Virus record (IMG/VR): IMGVR_UViG_3300032278_000144
Span: 1 to 21,105 of that record
From: a virus
Direction: 5' to 3' (one strand)
DNA length: 21,105 bases
Each line of letters begins with the position of its first letter. Within the stretch, counting starts at the first letter, position 1. Below, in pieces: positions 7,888-16,331 of this stretch. The position numbers and the translations under genes are program-made. The notes beneath the pieces were generated by a model. It made no database searches, was not told the origin of the DNA, and saw only the letters and a program-made list of their open reading frames with translations.

Positions 7888-10468
7888 AATATTTACTCCT
7901 CCCTTTCAACATATCATATTCATTTCTTTTATCTCTAACTTCTTTATATTTAAACTGTAAAGAGTCTGCCTCTGCTACAACTTCATTAATTAACCCTATA
8001 TCATCACCTAAAGCAACATTTACCGCTTCATATATTGTTCTTCCATAAGGAACCAATGTCCCTGAAGCTTTAGCGGGAAGAGCTGAAACTCTTATACCAG
8101 GTGGGGAAATTGCAGCATTAATATCCCCACCAACTGATGGGCTTCCTGTATAAGTAGGATTTCCAATTCTAGCATTGAGTTCAGTTAGTCTTGTACCTAT
8201 GTCTGCATTACATGCATCTAATTCATCTGCTAAAGCAGTAGCATCCGTTTTACTATATGTTCGACCATCATAATTTTGACCATGATAAGTATCCAAATCA
8301 TCAAATTCAGCTTTGCAATCGGAAATCGCAGTATCAAATGTTTCCGCCGCCGTTTTCTTTGCTGCATCATATTCTCCTCCCCCGTCAACTTCTAAAAGAG
8401 GATCTCTATAAGATACTAATCCATCTAATGTATTAATTTTTCCTAGTACATATGGATAATCATTAGATGCTCCACCCTCATCTCCATTTATTATATGTTG
8501 AATATCATTCTCCAAACAATCTACTTCACTAATAGCATAAGTAATAGTGTGTCCATATGGGGGATTGCCAAAAGGTCCTCCGTAGCTACCTGAAAAAGAA
8601 TGTGCTTCTATCAAGCTCGCCGAATTTTTCCAATACATGGTAACACTAGTATATGTTTCTGTTGAAGCTGTATTAATGTTTTTACTATCTGCAACACCCC
8701 AAGTGAGGAATTGTGAAGAATATGTACCCCAATGACCCGCATATCCTGCATTAGTGGGCACGGTTCCTGCATTTGGGTGTTCTTTATTTTCCGCATGGCC
8801 GCCCGTAGAAGTTACTGAGTCTGTTCCATTAGAAGCACTGTTCAAACTCCCCGCCAAACTTGTCATTGCGGGTTGTAATTGTGGAGTGAATGTTGCTTGT
8901 GGTTCTGTTCCTCTAGCCGTTTCAGTATTTGGTAATGAAGTAACTGTTGGAGTATAATTATGAGCTCCCACAAATGGACTCACCAAATAAAAAAAATGAG
9001 CACTGAAATCTATCATATATCGATAATCACCAATCAAATTTCCAGCAGTATTTTTTCTTTTTTCTTCATATTTTACAAACCTTCCCGCAAATACATCTTT
9101 CATCCCCAATCCAGTCGGTTGTAATCCATTATCACTACTGTCATAATTATCTCTGGCTCCTTGAACAGCGGGAAAAAGTGGATTTAATACGTTACCACTA
9201 TAATCGCCCGTATCTTGTCCTATTTCTGAACTGGAGGAAACCAATTCTGTAGAAGCTGATTTAAATAAATCTAAAGAACTTGATTTCGCCGTTGGAGGAT
9301 TAAATACACTAAGAGCGGTTTCAAATGCGGATTTATCCATAACTGTTAAATCTTCAAATGATTCATTAGTTCCACCATAATTTCCATCATCATCACCAAT
9401 AGGTTTCCAGGATGAATCAGGAACCATTCCCTCAGGAACAATTTGAGCAATTGCGAACATTGTATTTTCTTCTCTTGTTGGCATAATTTGTTTTGATGTA
9501 ATCTCTAAATTAGTATATACCTTATCAACATTATCATTAAGTACTACCACATTTAAATCTGTATCAATTGCGACTACAGTAAGATTAGATGTCCATGCCG
9601 TACTTGATAATTCTGATCCCATTACTAATTTCGATGCATCAGAAGTGGTTATAGTATTTCCTGTAATATTTGTTACTAAATCTAATGTTGTATTAGCAGT
9701 TATAGTAAATGTTTCAAAATCATGAGTAAATCTTTTTAATCCAAAAAAATCTCCAATTTTAGGTGGAGAAACATCAACTTCTGCAGAACCTTGTTCTAAA
9801 GTATGAGATAAGGTAACAAACTGATCTAAGGTAGAATTAAATTCTACAGAACCGATATTAGCATATGCAAATTTTTCATTCCAGTTTCCCACTTCTGTAG
9901 TAACACTATCCCCAAATGTAACAGTGTTTCCAAATGCCATGTCGACTCCAGGATTGACATATGGAGTTGTATTAGCCATTAAATCTATTAATTTTCCCGT
10001 TTCTCTACTTCTAACAAAATAATAATCACCAATATAATTACTATAAGTATTAGACGTTCCATCCGCCTCAGTTGATGTTACGGTACTTCCAGGAGTATCA
10101 CTTAAAGAAATTGTATAATTAAGATCTTTATCTCGAATTAAAACACCGAATTTGGGGTTTCCTCCCGCTCCACCGGTTAAAGAAGGATATGTAAAAGATG
10201 TTACTCCTGCATAATCACTTGGAGAACCTAAATTAAATTTTAAAATATCACTACTACTTGCTCCCAAACAATTTGCTCTTATTTGGGCATTTGCTAATGC
10301 TAATGCAGGAACATCTACCGAAGCAGCTACACCTGCACATAAATTAGCAAACGCATCTTCAAATAATTCCAATTCTCCGATAATTCCCAATCTCGCATCT
10401 ATCAAACTTTGAGGTAGAGCTTCAATATCTTCTTTAGTTTCTAATATTTTTTCAACTTGAGATGTCAT
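7877..10468 (-). CDS. 863-residue virion protein, probably tail/baseplate periphery, function unknown
   Basis: I do not recognise this family. The first 75 residues are helical and alanine-rich. Residues about 75-300 are rich in Thr, Ser, Asn and Gly with alternating hydrophobic residues, as in beta-structured tail proteins (NTTLDLVTNITGNTITTSD near 258). A stretch about residues 480-640 is low in charge and rich in Gly, Ser, Thr, Pro and aromatics (for example GSYGGPFGNPPYGHT). The C-terminal 190 residues return to acidic helices (AAKKTAAETFDTAISDCKAE) and end in a basic KGRSKYYGN tail. The start codon overlaps the stop of the 160-residue gene in an ATGA arrangement, indicating coupled translation. 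The composition and the baseplate operon suggest a virion surface protein, possibly a fibre or spike attached to the baseplate. No receptor-binding motif is identifiable by eye. Confidence 0.78.
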   Translation of the reverse strand: MTSQVEKILETKEDIEALPQSLIDARLGIIGELELFEDAFANLCAGVAASVDVPALALANAQIRANCLGASSSDILKFNLGSPSDYAGVTSFTYPSLTGGAGGNPKFGVLIRDKDLNYTISLSDTPGSTVTSTEADGTSNTYSNYIGDYYFVRSRETGKLIDLMANTTPYVNPGVDMAFGNTVTFGDSVTTEVGNWNEKFAYANIGSVEFNSTLDQFVTLSHTLEQGSAEVDVSPPKIGDFFGLKRFTHDFETFTITANTTLDLVTNITGNTITTSDASKLVMGSELSSTAWTSNLTVVAIDTDLNVVVLNDNVDKVYTNLEITSKQIMPTREENTMFAIAQIVPEGMVPDSSWKPIGDDDGNYGGTNESFEDLTVMDKSAFETALSVFNPPTAKSSSLDLFKSASTELVSSSSEIGQDTGDYSGNVLNPLFPAVQGARDNYDSSDNGLQPTGLGMKDVFAGRFVKYEEKRKNTAGNLIGDYRYMIDFSAHFFYLVSPFVGAHNYTPTVTSLPNTETARGTEPQATFTPQLQPAMTSLAGSLNSASNGTDSVTSTGGHAENKEHPNAGTVPTNAGYAGHWGTYSSQFLTWGVADSKNINTASTETYTSVTMYWKNSASLIEAHSFSGSYGGPFGNPPYGHTITYAISEVDCLENDIQHIINGDEGGASNDYPYVLGKINTLDGLVSYRDPLLEVDGGGEYDAAKKTAAETFDTAISDCKAEFDDLDTYHGQNYDGRTYSKTDATALADELDACNADIGTRLTELNARIGNPTYTGSPSVGGDINAAISPPGIRVSALPAKASGTLVPYGRTIYEAVNVALGDDIGLINEVVAEADSLQFKYKEVRDKRNEYDMLKGRSKYYGN

Positions 10469-10947
10469 GCTGGTGGTCCTGTTACTACTACTGGTGGTGA
10501 ACCAGGAATCATTGCTGTTATTACTATTTGTGTTGTATAATTATTTATCGCATCTGCAATATCTGAGCCAAATTGTGCTCCAGATGCTGGCTGTTTTGAA
10601 AAAATTTTACCCATTTTTGTTAAAAACATTGGAAGACCCGCTGTCGTTACTATAGAAATTTGGTTTGAACATTGTAATGTCATAAAAGCTCCATCAATTT
10701 TCTTCGCAACCTTTTGCCCTATCAGTGCTGGTATTGGTGATTGCTTTTGCATAATTTTCCCTATTTCTAAATTTAATGTTTGTAATTTCGGCATAGCTGC
10801 GTAATTTCCCCCAGCCGGATCCATTGCATTAGAAATATACTGTTCTACTCCATCCTTAATTATCTTCCCTACATCTAATCCTGTTGTATTAGCTTTTGCG
10901 AATCCGGATTGTAATCCTGCTTTTATTTGTGGCATTCCTAAAGGCAT
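10465..10947 (-). CDS. 160-residue protein between gp5 and the unknown virion genes
   Basis: The start at 10947 has an AAGGAC ribosome site and lies seven bases after the gp5-like gene. The protein is Gly-, Ala- and Ile-rich with few charges. It contains predicted helices around residues 20-45 and 55-90 and a hydrophobic C-terminal segment, and ends with a proline-rich PPVVVTGPPA tail. It shares an ATGA overlap with the next gene, so the two are probably made together. Being immediately downstream of gp5 suggests a partner or assembly helper for the spike or hub. It has no obvious PAAR repeat or metal-binding His/Cys pattern that would mark it as a spike tip. No family name can be supported. 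Confidence 0.72.
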   Translation of the reverse strand: MPLGMPQIKAGLQSGFAKANTTGLDVGKIIKDGVEQYISNAMDPAGGNYAAMPKLQTLNLEIGKIMQKQSPIPALIGQKVAKKIDGAFMTLQCSNQISIVTTAGLPMFLTKMGKIFSKQPASGAQFGSDIADAINNYTTQIVITAMIPGSPPVVVTGPPA

Positions 10948-10954
10948 ATTGTCC

Positions 10955-12811
10955 TTACATTATACATTGCATAATTTTTGTTTTAACTAAATTTAGTGCC
11001 GCAGTATTTAATGGCATTCCACTATTTCCTGAACCAGTAGGCACTGTTATCTTTGTAATTTCATCTATTAAATCATCAAAACATGATTTTAAAGACTTTC
11101 CTGCGCCACTAATAGATAACGGTGCACCAGATTTTAAACTATACGTTCCAAACGTTCCTGCAAATGCGACGGGCGATTGCATTACTATACCTGCTGGAGA
11201 AATCACAATTTTTCCAAGAGTTCCAGTATTACCTAAAAATAAATTAATATAGCCTGTAGCACCAACCGCACTTTCTGCCGCATTGATCTCTATGGGTGCT
11301 AATCCTGTATGTAATTTAATTCCAGATCCCGCAATAAATGGCGTTCCTATTGTACTAATATCAATGGCTCCTATAGATGTAGTGAGATTGATATCACCAG
11401 ATCCAGATAATCCTACAACCCCCTCTGATCTTATCTTAATTTGTGAGGCGTCTGCAGTTAGAGGGCCATCTGAATCAAATGCCATTGTTCCTGTTGTATT
11501 TAATTTTAAACTACCATCACCAGAAATATTAGATCCCTTTTTTGTGCCCACCATAAAACTAGTTGTGTTTGATTCATATCTCGCAGAATTAATATAATAA
11601 TTTCCACCATCAACATTTGCATAATATGATCCACCCGTGCCAATTTTTAAAGAAAAGTTTCCTTGTGTAGATTGCTGATCTCTATTAACAAATAATTGAA
11701 AACTTTTATCAATTGTTTCAACCTTATGTGCTTCAATATGTTCATATGAATTTGAATGAACTATATTATATGCCTCATTTACTGATTTTGTTACTACAGT
11801 TCCATCAGGATGATATTCTATAAATGATCCTGATCTATGATATAAATGTATTCTTTCAGCATCAGGAGTATCATCAAATTCAAATACATGACCACTTTCC
11901 GTTTGTTGCACATGATTATATGGATATACCGCATTAAATGGTGGAAGAGGTTCTGAAAATCTATTTATTATTGGTTTAACTAACGCTTCTTTAAATTTAT
12001 CACCAGCGGCCTGAAGCGCAGTTAGAGTGAAATCTTGAAATTGTATCAACGTTCTTACATTTACTGTTGATCCAAAATCCCCACCAGTAGTTACGCCCAC
12101 TTGTCCTGCATTGCGTGAATTTTTCTTTCTTCTTAAAATAGAATATTGACTTTCTACTCTGCTTCCATCATCAGTACTTAACAATTTTGATGTTGGATCA
12201 CCATATCCTCTTGCTAATCTATTTGTAGTTGGTTCATTTAAATAATGATAAGAGGGAAAAGGAGAAATTTGTTCTTGTTCAGTAATTATTACACCAACAC
12301 CTGCACCAGAATAGGTGAGCATTTCTGCTTCTCGAGGAACTTTATCCTCTTGTCTTGTATCAGCACCAAGCAATAAAGATCTAATTCTTTTTTTAGCGGC
12401 ATCTAAACTAAATGGGTGCATGTCAGATGCAATTTTATTATCATACATCCTAGCATCGTAAAATCCAATTTGTGCGGTATAAATTTCTCTCACATCTTGT
12501 TCAGGCACTCCATGCAATGTACCCATCATTACTGGTTCTTGTGCTTCCTTTCCATCACGAAAAAATCCCATCACCCAAGATCCTTCTACAGGCCCAAGTG
12601 GTGTTTGACCAACCCCCGTTTGAGAAGCGGATGTTATTGGCATCAATGGAAAAGCCCACGGCAATTTTCCAGGAGGCATTAATTTTTTATCATCAGTATG
12701 CCACCCCAAACAGCGGACTTTACACCTACCTAGATACATTGGATCATGTCTATCTTCGACAACACCAACCCACCAAATAAATTCCATTCCCATAGAATCA
12801 GAAGTTAACAT
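10955..12811 (-). CDS. 5: Baseplate hub/tail spike protein gp5 without the lysozyme domain
   Basis: This 618-residue protein has the gp5/VgrG layout. Residues 12-110 form the OB-fold domain, with WWVGVVEDRHDPMYLGRCKV, LPWAFPLMPITSAS, and GPVEGSWVMGFFRDG, each closely resembling T4 gp5. From about residue 290 comes the hallmark PYNHVQQTESGHVFEFDDTP segment, leading into short repeated beta strands rich in Gly, Thr, Ser and Asn up to about 570, as expected for the trimeric beta-helix needle. T4 gp5 has a lysozyme domain between these parts; here residues 115-285 show no lysozyme-like sequence, so this spike probably punctures mechanically or relies on another enzyme. A GGGAGATAAG ribosome site precedes the ATG. 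The gene lies six bases after the gp27-like hub gene, its expected ring partner. Confidence 0.9.
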   Translation of the reverse strand: MLTSDSMGMEFIWWVGVVEDRHDPMYLGRCKVRCLGWHTDDKKLMPPGKLPWAFPLMPITSASQTGVGQTPLGPVEGSWVMGFFRDGKEAQEPVMMGTLHGVPEQDVREIYTAQIGFYDARMYDNKIASDMHPFSLDAAKKRIRSLLLGADTRQEDKVPREAEMLTYSGAGVGVIITEQEQISPFPSYHYLNEPTTNRLARGYGDPTSKLLSTDDGSRVESQYSILRRKKNSRNAGQVGVTTGGDFGSTVNVRTLIQFQDFTLTALQAAGDKFKEALVKPIINRFSEPLPPFNAVYPYNHVQQTESGHVFEFDDTPDAERIHLYHRSGSFIEYHPDGTVVTKSVNEAYNIVHSNSYEHIEAHKVETIDKSFQLFVNRDQQSTQGNFSLKIGTGGSYYANVDGGNYYINSARYESNTTSFMVGTKKGSNISGDGSLKLNTTGTMAFDSDGPLTADASQIKIRSEGVVGLSGSGDINLTTSIGAIDISTIGTPFIAGSGIKLHTGLAPIEINAAESAVGATGYINLFLGNTGTLGKIVISPAGIVMQSPVAFAGTFGTYSLKSGAPLSISGAGKSLKSCFDDLIDEITKITVPTGSGNSGMPLNTAALNLVKTKIMQCIM

Positions 12812-12817
12812 ATTTTC

Positions 12818-14539
12818 TTATCTCCCACTTTGACCTTTTCTTCTTCCAGATACCGCAATCGCCTCATCAGTATCTTTACCTTCCCATGTACCATAATTAG
12901 TTGGAGTGTAATCAGTTCCTGGTAATCTTCTAGATAAACCATCTTTCATTGCATGTAAACTCAAAGAGTGTCCAATAATTCCAGCACCCTTTCTTGTAAA
13001 AATATGTGATATTCTCGTTACTACAAATTTTCCACCAACCAAAGATGACTGCTTCATTTGTATTCTATCTGTTTCTTCACCCATTTGAGTTGGTAATTGT
13101 AAATTTATAACATCACCAACTTCTCTATGTGTATTTCCTGGAACCGCTACTTGATATATAAAATTATTTAATAATTGATTTTGCATTTTTCTCTTAGAAT
13201 ACCAATTCTCTATTTGTGTTTCTCTTAAAATTTTATCTTGAGGAGCTCCTTCACTATTAATATCCGCAAATCTTACATAACATCCATCATTTGTTGTTTT
13301 TAATGAAACGTGTGCTTGTGGTTTTCCTATTACGTCTGATCCTCTAGATATTACAGGATCATTAGATAAATGATATGTATCATCATCAATAACATATATT
13401 TGATGTTGATGTTTAGAATTATTATCAACCGTATTTCCAAAATCATTTGCTGTGGTGGGAGGTAATGTTTGAATCAACGCTCCGGTTTCAGAATCCGTAT
13501 GAATATTTCCAGCATCTTGATATCCTTTCTTATAATATAAATCATAATAATCATGTCTCATTCTTATAATATTATGAGTTATTAATCTATTTCCATACAT
13601 GCCATTTTTTAAATTAACATCAACAGCTATTGCAGAAGCTCTATTATAATCAGAAATCATATGACTTTCTACAGCTACTTGATCAAATGCATCTTTATAT
13701 TGTGTTCCCAATGGAGCATAGATATATGTAATTTGCTCTGGTGATTGCATTAATGTCTCTAAAGATTTAAATTTAAACCCACCTCTCATTGTTTCATAAA
13801 AACAATAAAATGCTCCCTTTGATCTGTCTCCTTGTTGCGTAGGAGTACCACCTGATGCAGATGGAGGCATTGATCCAGCTGCTTCAGCTCTGGATGCCAA
13901 AAATTTCATTGCTTGAAAGGGTGTTATATTTGGTATAGTTAAATTATGTTCACCTTTTGTAATTTCAATATCTAAAGGATCTCTCTCTGGAATTTCTATT
14001 GGAAGCATCGGTCTAAGGGGGCTGTGAGGATTGATATAATCTTCATATATATTTTCAGCCATATCACTAATTCTCATTCCAGAATAACATTTTTGAACTT
14101 TTGTTGCTAAATTAACAATATATTCAATACTAGCAAAATTTAAAGTATAAGTAATTAATCTATCATTTTTAGGATCTATATTAAAATTTGTTACTTTTAT
14201 AACTCTAAAATATCTATCTATTTTATCTTCAGGTATATCTGCCCCAACAGAATGAAAGGACATATGAAGAATCTCTTCTCCAATAATAGGCATTCTTTCA
14301 AATAAACCAGTTGCATCACCAATATCTACATATCCACTAATATAAGGAGAAAATATATTTTCAGTAATCTCACATCTAGTCATCATATTTCTAATATCAA
14401 TTGCCGTGGTAGGAAAATTATTAGGACTAAATAATGTGAATTTGAGGATACTGACTTCTCCTGCATAGTCAGGAACCTCTCTTGCCTTCTTTAGACTAGT
14501 ACCATCATATATAATTGAATCATAATTGTTAGATGCCAT
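12818..14539 (-). CDS. Baseplate hub protein, gp27-like
   Basis: The N-terminal region contains CEITENIFSPYISGYVDIGD (about residues 51-70) followed by ERMPIIGEEILHMSF, the typical first beta domain of gp27/gpD hub proteins that form the ring carrying the gp5 spike. Residues about 100-205 hold FRVIKVTNFN, the TYTLNFASIEYIVNLATKVQ helix, and SDMAENIYEDYI, all expected for this fold. The C-terminal part (about 450-540) has a GNTHREVGDVINLQLP segment and KFVVTRISHIF, resembling the last hub domain. At 573 residues it is longer than T4 gp27 (391), with an insert around residues 215-230 rich in Gly, Ser, Pro and Thr and a basic tail (RRKGQSGR). It lies directly upstream of the gp5-like gene. The call rests on pattern and position, so a generic hub label is safer than a strict ortholog claim. 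Confidence 0.8.
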   Translation of the reverse strand: MASNNYDSIIYDGTSLKKAREVPDYAGEVSILKFTLFSPNNFPTTAIDIRNMMTRCEITENIFSPYISGYVDIGDATGLFERMPIIGEEILHMSFHSVGADIPEDKIDRYFRVIKVTNFNIDPKNDRLITYTLNFASIEYIVNLATKVQKCYSGMRISDMAENIYEDYINPHSPLRPMLPIEIPERDPLDIEITKGEHNLTIPNITPFQAMKFLASRAEAAGSMPPSASGGTPTQQGDRSKGAFYCFYETMRGGFKFKSLETLMQSPEQITYIYAPLGTQYKDAFDQVAVESHMISDYNRASAIAVDVNLKNGMYGNRLITHNIIRMRHDYYDLYYKKGYQDAGNIHTDSETGALIQTLPPTTANDFGNTVDNNSKHQHQIYVIDDDTYHLSNDPVISRGSDVIGKPQAHVSLKTTNDGCYVRFADINSEGAPQDKILRETQIENWYSKRKMQNQLLNNFIYQVAVPGNTHREVGDVINLQLPTQMGEETDRIQMKQSSLVGGKFVVTRISHIFTRKGAGIIGHSLSLHAMKDGLSRRLPGTDYTPTNYGTWEGKDTDEAIAVSGRRKGQSGR

Positions 14540-14548
14540 TATAATACC

Positions 14549-15157
14549 TTAACTAAACATATTTCTTGCTGTTTCTAAAATTTGTTCAGCCCAAACATCT
14601 TCTATCAAATTAATTTCCTTTTTACTATCATTATGTAAGACCTCATAATCATAATTGGACACAGTTCTTTCCATACCATCACCTTCTGCTGCAACAATTT
14701 GATAACGGGTTTCATCTACTTCATAAAATCTCTCTTCTATTCTATCTTGCCCTTTACTCGCTGGAACTAATTTTTGTATTACTTCTTCATAATGATGAAC
14801 TCCACTATTAGCAGCATCTAAACTTCCATATTTACATATTATATGTTTTCGTAATTCGTCTTGAGATAATGGCCAATCAAAAATAGGATCAAAAATATTA
14901 TTTGCTAAAAATATAAGCCAAATATATTCAAATCCTCCATAATATCGATAAGATAATGTATCAGGCCTCTCTCCATCAGGAATGGTATAATTATATTTAG
15001 TATATGTGGCTGATTTTATAGTAGATTTTAATCTATGTCTTAATGATATATCAGTTACCAATTTTTGATGAACTAAATCTATTTTTTTTCCAGCATGGCT
15101 CGTGCCAGTATCAAATCTATAATATATTGCTGGCATATTTTTAAAATATTCTGACAT
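14549..15157 (-). CDS. 53: Baseplate wedge protein gp53
   Basis: This 202-residue protein agrees in length with T4 gp53 (196 residues), the wedge protein that clamps neighbouring wedges together in the baseplate. The diagnostic part is residues about 60-110: PDTLSYRYYGGFEYIWLIFL followed by NNIFDPIFDWPLSQDELRKH, the LysM-like module of gp53 proteins, where a YG..EYWW-type motif is followed by an N...D...WP pair. The N-terminus begins with a short Y-rich strand (FKNMPAIYYRFD). It has the best ribosome site in the block, AAGGAGATGA, inside the gap after gp48. The order gp48-gp53-hub-gp5 places it among baseplate partners. Confidence 0.88.
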   Translation of the reverse strand: MSEYFKNMPAIYYRFDTGTSHAGKKIDLVHQKLVTDISLRHRLKSTIKSATYTKYNYTIPDGERPDTLSYRYYGGFEYIWLIFLANNIFDPIFDWPLSQDELRKHIICKYGSLDAANSGVHHYEEVIQKLVPASKGQDRIEERFYEVDETRYQIVAAEGDGMERTVSNYDYEVLHNDSKKEINLIEDVWAEQILETARNMFS

Positions 15158-15169
15158 TAACTCATCTCC

Positions 15170-16273
15170 TTAAAGTCCAAATTGATCAATAGTGCCTTGA
15201 TTTGAATAATCCGCCCCACTATTATCTACATACACCCCAGGAGTTTCAGTTGAGGCTGATTGGTCTGACGTTTTACCGGTATCTAGATTATTTAAAATAA
15301 ATTCTGTTTCTTGAAATACTAATTGCATTTTTGTATGTATTGGAAGTGGTTGCTTGTACCCCATATTCGTTTCTGTATAAAATCCCGGTCCTTGAGCACT
15401 TGCATCAAAATTTATATCCATAGATGTTAATACAGATCTCCTAATTCCCATTTGATCAAATCTTATCGCTCCCGTCGGTCCACCAATATAATAATCAATA
15501 TAAAATTCATGCGGGAAATTAAAATATACACTCTGCATACCTGCAAACCCGTTCATTTTTGGTAACATTCTTTTTTTAAAAGTTTGAATAATATTTTTTA
15601 CCATTGATGCTTCTTGATAATCTCTTGGCCAGAAATCGAATGACATATCATGTGTTCTGAATGCTCCAGGGCCTTGATATGTCATGGCAATATGTGGATT
15701 TATCCCTATTCCTGCCATAGCTGAAATTGGTGCTAAAGCTCCACCGAAATTTGCTATCGCCAATGCTCCCACATTCCCCGTAAATTGTTTAGCCTCTTCG
15801 AGAAGCTTTGATTCTCCTTCTCCAGTTACTATTCCTTCTAAAAATGATCCTGCTTTATTTGACTCGCGGCCCAATCCCTCCATGATACCTTTTATTCCTA
15901 ATCCCGCCAAAACACCAACTACTGCAGCAGCTCCTTTGAATTTTGGTGCCAGTAAAGATCCAAGTGCGGCTCCGGTCATACCAGCGGCCATATTAAATCC
16001 CTCATTTTCAAAAAGTGCTCCGCCTGTTAAGGGTGTATAATTTCCTGTAAATTTAGTTTTCATCGATCCAGGTGGAATATATAATGCTATATCAGAAGTG
16101 TCATTACCATTTACTTTCGTGTTTTTTCTGGAATATGGTTTAGCATGAAATAAAATAAAATTTTGAGAATCGCCATTCATATCTCCTAAAGATAATGGAT
16201 ATTTCATTACGCTCTTACTAGTTTGGTCATTGACTGACATCGCTACATTATTCAGTTGATTTGGATCTGACAT
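15170..16273 (-). CDS. 48: Baseplate tail-tube cap/junction protein, gp48-like
   Basis: The 367 residues match T4 gp48 (364 residues) in size and general pattern. These proteins sit on top of the hub and connect the baseplate to the first tail tube ring. Useful parts are the HDMSFDFWPRDYQEASMVKN segment (about residues 208-227), equivalent to the tube-fold strand and helix where tube proteins show a W..R/tyrosine pattern, and the C-terminal PIHTKMQLVFQETEFILNN strand, like the end of gp48. Residues about 94-138 and 168-198 are Gly/Ala-rich and hydrophobic (AAGMTGAALGSLLAP), an insertion that looks like a glycine zipper. gp54, the other tube-junction protein, is the alternative. The gene is first in the minus-strand block, downstream of a TATAAATA box. 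Its own ribosome site is weak. Confidence 0.72.
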   Translation of the reverse strand: MSDPNQLNNVAMSVNDQTSKSVMKYPLSLGDMNGDSQNFILFHAKPYSRKNTKVNGNDTSDIALYIPPGSMKTKFTGNYTPLTGGALFENEGFNMAAGMTGAALGSLLAPKFKGAAAVVGVLAGLGIKGIMEGLGRESNKAGSFLEGIVTGEGESKLLEEAKQFTGNVGALAIANFGGALAPISAMAGIGINPHIAMTYQGPGAFRTHDMSFDFWPRDYQEASMVKNIIQTFKKRMLPKMNGFAGMQSVYFNFPHEFYIDYYIGGPTGAIRFDQMGIRRSVLTSMDINFDASAQGPGFYTETNMGYKQPLPIHTKMQLVFQETEFILNNLDTGKTSDQSASTETPGVYVDNSGADYSNQGTIDQFGL

Positions 16274-16330
16274 TCTGCTTTTCTTTCTAAATATAAATGT
16301 ATCTTAAAAAAACTATTCATTTCTATTTAT
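16274..16330. promoter_or_regulatory. Divergent intergenic region between the two late gene blocks
   Basis: These 57 bases separate the minus-strand baseplate block from the plus-strand head/tail block and must carry promoters for both, unless each is read from far upstream. On the plus strand TATAAATG (16292-16299) lies 31 bases before the gp4 ATG. On the minus strand an exact TATAAATA ends at 16324. The region is almost entirely A/T, with a run of seven T on the minus strand. Confidence 0.5.
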
Positions 16331-16331
16331 A
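16324..16331 (-). promoter_or_regulatory. Candidate late promoter (TATAAATA) for the minus-strand baseplate block
   Basis: The minus strand reads TATAAATA, identical to the T4 late promoter consensus, about 50 bases upstream of the gp48-like start. It would give a leader of roughly 40 bases. Its first base overlaps the first base of the gp4 start codon on the other strand. It is the right distance and orientation to drive the whole leftward block. Confidence 0.55.

Noticed and set aside
10465-10947. 160-residue gene as a PAAR spike-tip protein because it follows gp5
   Set aside because: No PAAR-type repeats or His/Cys metal ligands are seen, and its length and proline-rich end do not fit clearly.
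10896-11252. Plus-strand open frame of 118 codons opposite the gp5-like and 160-residue genes
   Set aside because: It lies antisense to well-supported genes, has no ribosome site and its composition looks like a reversed coding strand.
11110-11960. Repeated Gly/Thr-rich DNA within the gp5-like gene as a DNA repeat or CRISPR
   Set aside because: The periodicity is in protein strands of the beta-helix; no identical repeat units with spacers are present.
12416-12780. Two overlapping plus-strand frames opposite the gp5 OB-fold
   Set aside because: Both are shadows of the strongly recognisable gp5 N-terminus, with cysteine- and histidine-heavy sequence typical of antisense reading.
15684-16040. 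Plus-strand 118-codon frame opposite the gp48-like gene
   Set aside because: Its proline/alanine-rich sequence mirrors the Gly/Ala-rich stretch of gp48 on the other strand, and it has no supporting start signal.
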